The notes beneath the pieces were generated by a model. That model had not been told where the DNA came from and made no database searches. It saw only the letters and a program-made list of their open reading frames with translations. Below, piece by piece: positions 1 through 5,584 of a DNA stretch of 14,937 bases (within the stretch, counting starts at the first letter, position 1; each line of letters opens with the position of its first letter). The position numbers and the translations under genes were made by a program. The stretch is from Gammaproteobacteria bacterium GWE2_37_16 (GTDB lineage Bacteria; Pseudomonadota; Gammaproteobacteria; UBA9339), in NCBI GenBank assembly GCA_001801285.1, contig MGXG01000039.1:1-14937 (forward strand), given 5' to 3'.

Positions 1-1334
1 ACTCAAACGAGCGAGAAAGCCAACAACGCGGAAAACCAAAATGCGAAGAGTATAAAATCAGCATCAATACGAATGAGTGGTGGCAAAACTTCAATGATCC
101 CAAGCTAAATCAGCTGGTGAAATTAGCTTTAAAAAATAATTTAAACTATAAAATATCCCTAAAAAATATTGCTATTGCCAAAACTTATATTACAGAAAAC
201 ACTTCAGATTTTTTTCCACAAATTAATTTAAACTACAATTTGTCGCGCACAGCATTCTCCAATAATGGAGCAGTAGCTAATCAGCAAAATAGCGGGCAAG
301 GCAAAATATTTAACCTTAACCAACTCGATGCTACTGTTTCTTATGAAATCGATGTATGGCATCAAGTTGCCAATAGCGTTAATCAGGCAAAAAGCGATGC
401 TCAGTCAAGTGCAGCAAACAGCAGAGTAATTCAGCTCTCGTTAATAAGTGCTGTGGTAAATACTTATTTTCAAATTAATGCTCTTGGCGCTGATATTAAT
501 AGCACCAAAGAAGAATTATCACTTGCCAAAGACAATCTTAAACTGCTTAACTCCAATTACCGAGGTGGCTTGGTTGATATTGGCTCGGTGGACGATGCGA
601 AAACTCAATTAGAATCGATACAAAGCAATCTCAGTAGCTTGGAAAAACAAAAACAAACTATGATAAATACGCTAGCGTATCTCATTGGTGAATATCCAGA
701 AAACTTTAATTTAAAAATAAAAAACACACTAACAGCCCCTATTTCCGCCTCTTTAATACCACAAAGTTTACCGTCGCAAATACTTACGAACAGACCAGAT
801 ATTGAAGAGGCTTTTTATCAAATACTTTCTTATGGTTATTTCGAAAAACAAAGTCTCGCTAATTTCTTCCCTGCTTTTAGTTTGACAGGAACCTATGGTT
901 ATGCCAGTTCAGCATTAAAGAATTTCATTAGCAAGGGCAGTTTATTATGGGATTTCGGCTTAAATATGATTCAACCACTTTTTGATTATCAGAAAAGAGC
1001 AAGTCAGCACCAACGCGCAAAATTGCAATATGAGGCAGCGGTATTAAATTATAAAGATGTGGTGTTAAACTCATTCAAAGAAGTAGATACGGCACTTGTT
1101 TCCTACCAAAAAGATCAGGCTTCTTTTATCGCCAGCGAAAGACAACTATGGGCAACAAAAGAAAAATTAGATCTGGCCTATGCTCAATATAAATCTGGTT
1201 TTAATGATTATGCCACCTACTTAAACTACCGCATAAACTTCCTACAAGCCAAATACAATTCTATCAATCAAAAATTAGCCGTCCTTTCAGATATTGTTCA
1301 AGTTTATAAGACGTTAGGTCTGGGCGTAAATTAA
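1..1334 (+). CDS. Outer-membrane efflux channel, TolC/NodT family (5' partial)
   Basis: This is the outer-membrane channel component of a tripartite efflux or type I export system, which joins an inner-membrane pump through a periplasmic adaptor. The reading frame is open from base 3 to the stop at 1332-1334, so 443 residues are visible and the true start lies upstream of the window. A GTG at 117 is only an internal codon: the residues before it, including WWQNFNDPKLNQLV from base 78, are the family's conserved entry to the first repeat. Long helices rich in Gln, Ser and Asn, the middle segment NRPDIEEAF (two-fold repeat boundary) and the C-terminal segment with LDLAYAQYKSG fit the outer-membrane efflux family. 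The signal peptide or lipobox is outside the window. The gene converges on typA with an 87-base gap. The substrate cannot be told from sequence. Confidence 0.9.
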   Translation, partial: SNERESQQRGKPKCEEYKISINTNEWWQNFNDPKLNQLVKLALKNNLNYKISLKNIAIAKTYITENTSDFFPQINLNYNLSRTAFSNNGAVANQQNSGQGKIFNLNQLDATVSYEIDVWHQVANSVNQAKSDAQSSAANSRVIQLSLISAVVNTYFQINALGADINSTKEELSLAKDNLKLLNSNYRGGLVDIGSVDDAKTQLESIQSNLSSLEKQKQTMINTLAYLIGEYPENFNLKIKNTLTAPISASLIPQSLPSQILTNRPDIEEAFYQILSYGYFEKQSLANFFPAFSLTGTYGYASSALKNFISKGSLLWDFGLNMIQPLFDYQKRASQHQRAKLQYEAAVLNYKDVVLNSFKEVDTALVSYQKDQASFIASERQLWATKEKLDLAYAQYKSGFNDYATYLNYRINFLQAKYNSINQKLAVLSDIVQVYKTLGLGVN

Positions 1335-1421
1335 AGCACAATTGCATAGAATTGAAGATATTTCGTGTCAAAATGTGATTAACATAGTTAAGTATTTTAA
1401 AATTTCACAATCATTCTACCA

Positions 1422-3248
1422 TTACGCCCTACTCTCCCGCTTTCTTTCATTTGCACTCAATAATTTTTTACGAATGCGCATTTGCGTTGGTGTGATTTCA
1501 ACCAATTCGTCATCTTCAATAAATTCAATTGCTCTTTCCAAGCTCATTTGTAGAGGCGGAGTCAAAATGATATTTTCATCCGATCCTGATGCCCGCATGT
1601 TGGTCAATTGCTTTGGTTTAACTGGATTGACAACCAAATCTTCGGCACGTGAATTAATACCCACGACCATACCTTCGTAAACGTCAACTTGTGGTCCAAC
1701 AATCAATTGCGCCCGTTCTTGTAAGTTAAACAAAGAATAACCTGTCGTTTTACCAGGACCATTAGCGATTAAAACACCGCGCAAACGCTTGGCGATATTG
1801 CCCGATTTTACTAATCCATAATGATCAAAAACATGATTTAAAATACCAGTTCCAGATGTGAGAATCATAAACTCAGTTTGAAAGCCGATTAAACCGCGCG
1901 TTGGGATCATATATTCTAAACGCACGCGACCTTTTTGATCCGGATACATCCCAATCAAATCCCCCTTTCTCGCTCCTAAAGCTTCCATTATTGCGCCTTG
2001 GTTCTGCTCATCAATATCAGCAATTAACAACTCAAATGGTTCTTGTTTCTCACCATTAACGTCTTTAACAATAACTTGTGGTTTGGAAACCGCTAACTCA
2101 TAGCCTTCACGACGCATGGTTTCGATCAAAATAGCAAGATGTAATTCGCCACGACCAGAAACTTTAAATTTTTCTGGCGTATCTGTATCTTCGACCCGCA
2201 ATGCCACATTATGTAAAAGTTCGCGCTGCAAACGTTCACGTAATTGGCGACTGGTTAAATATTTGCCTTCACGTCCAGCAAAAGGAGAAGTATTGACTTC
2301 AAAAGTCATATGTACTGTCGGTTCATCAACAGCCAAAGGCGGCAATGGTTCAACCGCAGTTGGGTCACAAATTGTATCGGAAATCTTTATTTTCTCTATA
2401 CCTGTAATGGCAACAATATCACCAGCTCCAGCCTCTTCTATTTCGTAGCGTTGCAGCCCAAGGAAACCCAAAATCTGTAAAATACGCCCGCTTCTGACTT
2501 GCCCTTCGCTATCAATAATAGTCACTGGCATATTGCGCTTCATTTTGCCGCGTTTAATTCTACCAATACCAATGGTACCTACATAACTTGAATAATCCAA
2601 AGAAGTAATTTGCATCTGCAACAAACCATTCGGATCCACTTCAGGCGGCGGCACCTGATCAATAATTAACTGAAACAAAGCATTCATATCTTCGGAAGGT
2701 TTTTCCAAATCCATGGTAGCAAAACCACGCAAAGCTGAAGCATAAATAATTGGAAAATCGAGTTGTTTATCAGTAGCTCCAAGTTGCTCAAAAAGATCAA
2801 ACACACGATCGATAACCCAGCTTGGTCTGGCGTCATGACGATCGACTTTATTGATAACAACAATAGGATTCAAGCCCCTATTAAAGGCTTTTTGTGTCAC
2901 AAATCGTGTTTGTGGCATTGGACCATCAACAGCATCGACCAATAATAAAACCGAATCGACCATCGATAAAACGCGCTCAACTTCACCGCCAAAATCCGCA
3001 TGACCTGGCGTATCAACGATATTAATTCTATAGCCGTTCCAATCCACAGCAGTATTTTTAGCCAAAATCGTAATACCACGCTCTTGTTCTAATTCATTAG
3101 AATCCATAACGAGACGATCTTGCGTTTCCTTAGTCTGCCCTTGCTTTTGTTTTAGCATTCCTGATTGGCGTAATAATTGATCAACCAAAGTTGTTTTACC
3201 GTGATCAACGTGGGCGATAATAGCGATGTTACGAATATTTGATGTCAT
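1422..3248 (-). CDS. typA: Ribosome-associated translational GTPase TypA/BipA
   Basis: TypA/BipA is a cytoplasmic GTPase of the elongation-factor family that binds the ribosome. It is known to affect 50S assembly and growth in cold or stress. The product has 608 residues, close to the usual 607 of E. coli BipA. GTPase motifs are in order: G1 AHVDHGKTT (about 12-20), G2 with RGIT, G3 DTPGHADF, G4 NKVD and G5 SAL. These are followed by the beta-barrel domain 2, the EF-G-like domains and the TypA-specific C-terminal domain (IPTRGLIGFQTEF, GSDENIILTPP). The start is the ATG at 3246-3248; the ribosome-binding site before it is weak. An 18-bp AT palindrome lies 12 bp upstream (3260-3277). The upstream RRM gene ends in its own terminator, so typA is probably transcribed separately. 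Confidence 0.97.
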   Translation of the reverse strand: MTSNIRNIAIIAHVDHGKTTLVDQLLRQSGMLKQKQGQTKETQDRLVMDSNELEQERGITILAKNTAVDWNGYRINIVDTPGHADFGGEVERVLSMVDSVLLLVDAVDGPMPQTRFVTQKAFNRGLNPIVVINKVDRHDARPSWVIDRVFDLFEQLGATDKQLDFPIIYASALRGFATMDLEKPSEDMNALFQLIIDQVPPPEVDPNGLLQMQITSLDYSSYVGTIGIGRIKRGKMKRNMPVTIIDSEGQVRSGRILQILGFLGLQRYEIEEAGAGDIVAITGIEKIKISDTICDPTAVEPLPPLAVDEPTVHMTFEVNTSPFAGREGKYLTSRQLRERLQRELLHNVALRVEDTDTPEKFKVSGRGELHLAILIETMRREGYELAVSKPQVIVKDVNGEKQEPFELLIADIDEQNQGAIMEALGARKGDLIGMYPDQKGRVRLEYMIPTRGLIGFQTEFMILTSGTGILNHVFDHYGLVKSGNIAKRLRGVLIANGPGKTTGYSLFNLQERAQLIVGPQVDVYEGMVVGINSRAEDLVVNPVKPKQLTNMRASGSDENIILTPPLQMSLERAIEFIEDDELVEITPTQMRIRKKLLSANERKRESRA

Positions 3249-3259
3249 AAACTTATGAA

Positions 3260-3277
3260 AATTTTTAATTAAAAATT
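3260..3277. repeat. Perfect 18-bp AT palindrome in the typA leader
   Basis: AATTTTTAATTAAAAATT is a perfect palindrome ending 12 bases before the typA start codon. A second, odd-length dyad, ACTACACTGTAGT (3287-3299), lies just upstream. Either could be an operator or a weak mRNA hairpin, but AT-rich palindromes also occur by chance. No protein can be assigned. Confidence 0.35.
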
Positions 3278-3313
3278 AATTGCTACACTACACTGTAGTA
3301 GCCACTGTTTTCT

Positions 3314-3344
3314 TAGCCACAAGCGGTAGCCGCTTTGGCTTGTG
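3314..3344. repeat. Degenerate REP-like hairpin upstream of typA
   Basis: CACAAGC (3318-3324) pairs with GCTTGTG (3338-3344), and an inner dyad AAGCGG/CCGCTT overlaps it (3321-3335). The preceding TAGCCACAAGC matches the left half of the GTAG repeat at 4996. It is probably a decayed member of the REP family found at most gene borders here. Confidence 0.5.
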
Positions 3345-3345
3345 T

Positions 3346-3392
3346 GAAAAAACAAATCCCCTTGATATCATACAACACCAAGGGGATTGTTT
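3346..3392 (-). terminator. Rho-independent terminator of the RRM gene
   Basis: On the minus strand a stem of AATCCCCTTG type (3355-3364 with 3379-3388) has one bulged base and is extended by AAC/GTT. It is followed by a run of T (complement of the A run at 3347-3352). It lies 50 bases downstream of the RRM gene's stop codon and separates that gene from typA. Confidence 0.85.
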
Positions 3393-3442
3393 AGTATAAC
3401 AGCATTATCTTAAATCAATATTAAGACAGCTAATATATTTCA

Positions 3443-3781
3443 TTACCAACGTTCGCTTCTTCCGCCGCCACTGCTTCTGCCACCTGGACGACGATCACCG
3501 CCGCCACCTGGACGACGATCACCGCCACCAGCTTTACGGTCGTTTTCACGAGCCATGCTAACTTTCATTGGGCGACCACCAAATGGTTTGCCGTCCATTG
3601 CTAATGAATTTTGTGCTGCTTCTTGGGATTTAAAAGTAATAAATCCAAAACCTTTAAACTCACCCGAGTAACGGTCTTTAATTAAAGCAATTTCATCTAA
3701 CTCACCAAATTGTGCAAAAACTTCTTGCAACTCTTGGTCAGTGGTTTTAAAAGGTAGGTTACCTACATATATTTTATTCAT
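3443..3781 (-). CDS. Glycine-rich RRM RNA-binding protein
   Basis: This is a small single-RRM RNA-binding protein of 112 residues, like the bacterial and cyanobacterial Rbp proteins, many of which respond to temperature. RNP2 is IYVGNL (4-9) and RNP1 is KGFGFITF (43-50), with the expected aromatic residues for stacking on RNA bases. The RRM runs from about 3 to 78. The tail from about 84 is rich in Gly, Arg and Asp (GGGDRRPGG units) and ends in RSERW; part of it is encoded by a 24-bp tandem repeat. The Shine-Dalgarno GAGGA precedes the ATG by 9 bases and sits inside a long leader hairpin (separate entry), so translation is probably controlled. The RNA targets cannot be told. The gene has its own terminator and appears monocistronic. 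Confidence 0.95.
   Translation of the reverse strand: MNKIYVGNLPFKTTDQELQEVFAQFGELDEIALIKDRYSGEFKGFGFITFKSQEAAQNSLAMDGKPFGGRPMKVSMARENDRKAGGGDRRPGGGGDRRPGGRSSGGGRSERW
3481..3528. repeat. 24-bp tandem repeat, two copies, within the RRM gene tail
   Basis: Bases 3481-3504 and 3505-3528 differ at one position. They encode the repeated glycine-arginine GDRRPGGG unit of the RRM protein tail. Such an in-frame unit can change copy number without a frameshift. Confidence 0.85.
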
Positions 3782-3782
3782 T

Positions 3783-3843
3783 GGATAGATCCTCAGAAAA
3801 GTAATTAATAAAAAATAAAATCATTGTCTTTGAAAATCTATCC
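3783..3843 (-). promoter_or_regulatory. Candidate fourU-type RNA thermometer or leader hairpin over the RRM gene ribosome-binding site
   Basis: In the minus-strand transcript GGAUAGAUUUUCA (3843-3831) can pair with UGAGGAUCUAUCC (3795-3783). The helix is 13 uninterrupted base pairs, two of them G-U, around a 35-base AU-rich loop. The second arm contains the Shine-Dalgarno GAGGA and ends one base before the AUG. Four U residues face AGGA exactly as in known fourU thermometers such as agsA. The pairing is read directly from the sequence; the thermosensing or autoregulatory role is inference. Confidence 0.6.
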
Positions 3844-4055
3844 GAAATGCAGATAGGAAAACTTAAAGAAATGACGTTACGTGCTTGTTTACTATACACT
3901 AGTTTTTATTATTTAGCTATTAAGATATCGGTTTTTCTTTATAAATACCTTAATAAATAAGCACTATGTTTTCAATGCATTGATTTATATAGTAATCTTA
4001 CTTACATATCCGTATGCATGGCGTTGTTGAATAATTCAGAAAAAACCATGAAAAC
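3844..4055. other. Intergenic stretch upstream of the RRM gene
   Basis: The 394-base gap between the RRM and SWIM genes (3782-4175) holds the leader hairpin at one end and a REP pair at the other. Between them the DNA is AT-rich without a coding frame. A possible minus-strand -10 box TATAGT (3896-3891) would give a leader of about 100 bases, but no good -35 is seen. CAATGCATTG (3973-3982) is a perfect palindrome of unknown meaning. TTGTTGAATAATTC, just before the REP pair, recurs in variant form beside the REP cluster upstream of gpmI. Confidence 0.5.
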
Positions 4056-4168
4056 GTAGCCGCAGGCTTTAGCCTGCGATATATTATGTGCAATAACTGT
4101 ATGATACGCAGACTAAAGTCTGCGGCTACGGTCTGCGGCTACGGTCTACGGCTACGGTCTGCGACTAC
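4056..4168. repeat. REP pair (BIME-like) with 13-bp tandem tail
   Basis: A forward REP starts with GTAG (4056-4059) and continues with CGCAGGC-TTTA-GCCTGCG (4061-4078). An inverted REP is at 4107-4129 (CGCAGAC-TAAA-GTCTGCG, ending CTAC). The 28-base spacer recurs at the pair at 4996. After 4129 the 13-bp unit GGTCTGCGGCTAC is repeated three times with point changes (4130-4168). The cluster stops 7 bases before the SWIM gene's stop codon. A GTAG tetranucleotide before an imperfect hairpin is the layout of REPs mobilised by REP-associated tyrosine transposases; no such gene is in the window. Confidence 0.85.
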
Positions 4169-4175
4169 GAAATCA

Positions 4176-4955
4176 TTACAATATAAGTCGATTTTTCACT
4201 TCCTTCGGAGCATTTTTACGCTTAGTTTTCGCAGGTTTCTGCTTCATTTCTTCAATATCTATTCCAAACAAACTAGATAAATCAGCATCGGCTAACGCCG
4301 TTTCGCTTTGCACATCAAGCACCAAATCAGCTACAGAACCAGCGGCGGCGATAAGCTGAGTATAATCGACCTGACGCAAAATAAATAAAGTTTCCGGCTC
4401 AAGATCCAACCTTGCACCAACACCATACAAAACGGCCGCTACATGTTTGCACATGTAGGCAGAATCAGGGCAAGAACAGGATAGCTTAATTTCTTTAGGA
4501 TGAGGAAATAAGCCACTTTCATGATGGGTAATAATTTCCATAATGTTTTTGGAAAACTTTCCTTGTAATAGCTCCAATAATGAATCAATTTTTCCCGAAG
4601 ATTCCGCAATGATCGCCCGCCATTTTTTCTTGGTTAAAGGCTTAATTGCAATCTCCACATTATACATGCTCGAGCCCCAAACCAAAGCCTCGATTTTTCC
4701 GGCAACAACTTTCAAATCAACCACAAAGCCATTACGTAAATAAGTTCGCCCACGCGGTAGACGGTTTTCATAATCACTGTAAAATTCAAGATTTTTACAC
4801 CAAGCTTTACCCCAAAAAGTATTGGCAATAATGCGCCCTTCCACATTAACTGGATGCAACTTTTTACCACTCTTTTGCAATTTAAGCGCCGCTTTTTTAC
4901 CGCGCGCTTTGAGTTCCGCAATTGAGACATATCTTGGCCATTGTCGCCAACTCAT
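4176..4955 (-). CDS. SWIM zinc-finger protein
   Basis: The 259-residue protein has a SWIM zinc-binding motif, C160-x-C162-x6-C169-x-H171 (CSCPDSAYMCKH), followed by the typical AAVLYGVGARLD helix. SWIM domains bind zinc and are linked to nucleic-acid or protein contacts. In bacteria such proteins are often encoded beside, or fused to, SNF2-type helicases, and here a SNF2 gene lies 626 bases upstream on the same strand. The N-terminal region is basic (KARGKKAALKLQKSGKK) and holds the family block NTFWGKAWCKNLE. The tail is rich in Lys and Pro. The start is well supported: AGGAG precedes the ATG at 4953-4955 by 8 bases. The exact function is not known; a role with the SNF2 protein in DNA or chromosome maintenance is inference. 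Confidence 0.88.
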   Translation of the reverse strand: MSWRQWPRYVSIAELKARGKKAALKLQKSGKKLHPVNVEGRIIANTFWGKAWCKNLEFYSDYENRLPRGRTYLRNGFVVDLKVVAGKIEALVWGSSMYNVEIAIKPLTKKKWRAIIAESSGKIDSLLELLQGKFSKNIMEIITHHESGLFPHPKEIKLSCSCPDSAYMCKHVAAVLYGVGARLDLEPETLFILRQVDYTQLIAAAGSVADLVLDVQSETALADADLSSLFGIDIEEMKQKPAKTKRKNAPKEVKNRLIL

Positions 4956-4995
4956 AATATTGACTCCTTGAAATTTTTATTAAACAAACAATCAC

Positions 4996-5082
4996 GTAGC
5001 CACAAGCTTTAGCCTGCAATATATTATGTGCAATAACTGTATGTTACGCAGACTAAAGTCTGCGGCTACGGTCTGCGGCTAC
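4996..5082. repeat. REP pair (BIME-like) upstream of the SWIM gene
   Basis: A forward REP (GTAGCCACAAGC, 4996-5007, with right half to about 5017) and an inverted REP ending CTAC are joined by a spacer nearly identical to that at 4079-4106. One extra 13-bp GGTCTGCGGCTAC unit follows, compared with three in the pair at 4056. It lies in the divergent region between the SWIM gene and the DUF1640-like gene. Confidence 0.85.
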
Positions 5083-5104
5083 GTTATTCGCTTATTTGCC
5101 ATTT

Positions 5105-5133
5105 TTGTATTTTTTAACATCTTCTGCTATAAT
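5105..5133 (+). promoter_or_regulatory. Sigma-70 promoter of the DUF1640-like gene
   Basis: A perfect -10 box TATAAT (5128-5133) is preceded by TGC, giving an extended -10. A weak -35 TTGTAT (5105-5110) sits 17 bases upstream. The predicted transcript starts about 25 bases before the gene's start codon. Confidence 0.7.
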
Positions 5134-5165
5134 CATACATTATTTGAATTTTTTAGGAAATGACT

Positions 5166-5471
5166 ATGACTCACGCAACTTTAACATTCGACACTTTGCA
5201 ATATGCAAAAAAATTAAAAAAAGCAGGCTTTACCGAACAACAAGCTGAAGTTCAAGCGGAGGTCATGCGTGAACAAAACGACGCTATCAACAAATGGGTA
5301 GATAACAGCCTAGCGACCAAACGTGATATAGAGCTAATAAGACATGATCTGGAAGTAATGAGTTATAAAATAACTTATAAATTAACCATACGATTAGGCT
5401 GCATGATTACTGGAGCCGTTGTTATTCTTGGTGTATTAATGCCTCTTATGTTGAAATTTGTTAATCATTAG
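5166..5471 (+). CDS. Small coiled-coil membrane-anchored protein, DUF1640-like
   Basis: The product has 101 residues from the second ATG. AGGA (5155-5158) is 7 bases before ATG 5166 but only 1 base before ATG 5160, so the later start is favoured. The N-terminus (TFDTLQYAKKLKKAGFTEQQAEVQA) matches the DUF1640/CCDC90 pattern as I remember it: a short conserved helix leading to a predicted coiled coil (Glu-, Gln- and Lys-rich, about 18-70). One hydrophobic membrane segment follows near the C-terminus (about 77-97). Related eukaryotic proteins are mitochondrial MCUR1-like; the role of bacterial members is unknown. It is the only plus-strand gene between the SWIM and SNF2 genes and has its own promoter. 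Expected topology is a cytoplasmic coiled coil anchored by its C-terminus. Confidence 0.75.
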   Translation: MTHATLTFDTLQYAKKLKKAGFTEQQAEVQAEVMREQNDAINKWVDNSLATKRDIELIRHDLEVMSYKITYKLTIRLGCMITGAVVILGVLMPLMLKFVNH

Positions 5472-5537
5472 TCATTATTTAATTTGATAACATGCCGTAT
5501 AAATTCCCTAAAAACAAAATCTGTACCAATCTTTAAA

Positions 5538-5584
5538 CGCAGGCTAAAGCCTGCGGCTACAAATACAGACAAAGTCTGCGGCTA
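5538..5584. repeat. Two REP units in tandem; the second overlaps the SNF2 stop codon
   Basis: An inverted REP (CGCAGGC-TAAA-GCCTGCG, ending CTAC, 5538-5560) is followed in the same orientation by a shorter one (CAGAC-AAA-GTCTG, 5566-5579, ending CTAA). On the minus strand the second begins TTAG, whose TAG is the stop codon of the SNF2 gene. The first hairpin, followed by TTTAAA on that strand, could also help end SNF2 transcription. Confidence 0.8.

Noticed and set aside
1342..1680. Plus-strand 112-codon frame after the efflux gene
   Set aside because: Almost all of it is antisense to typA, which is certain from its GTPase motifs.
3870..3885. Cold-box-like TGACGTTACG near the RRM leader
   Set aside because: It lies on the plus strand, opposite to the transcript, so it cannot act as a cold box in that mRNA.
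4086..4280. Plus-strand 64-codon frame starting MCNNCMIRRLKSAAT
   Set aside because: It translates REP sequence and then the antisense of the SWIM gene. The same peptide pattern appears in the false gpmI extension.
4056..5082. CRISPR array, considered because of repeated hairpins with similar spacing
   Set aside because: Repeats are palindromic, of both orientations, with conserved rather than unique spacers, and no cas gene is present.
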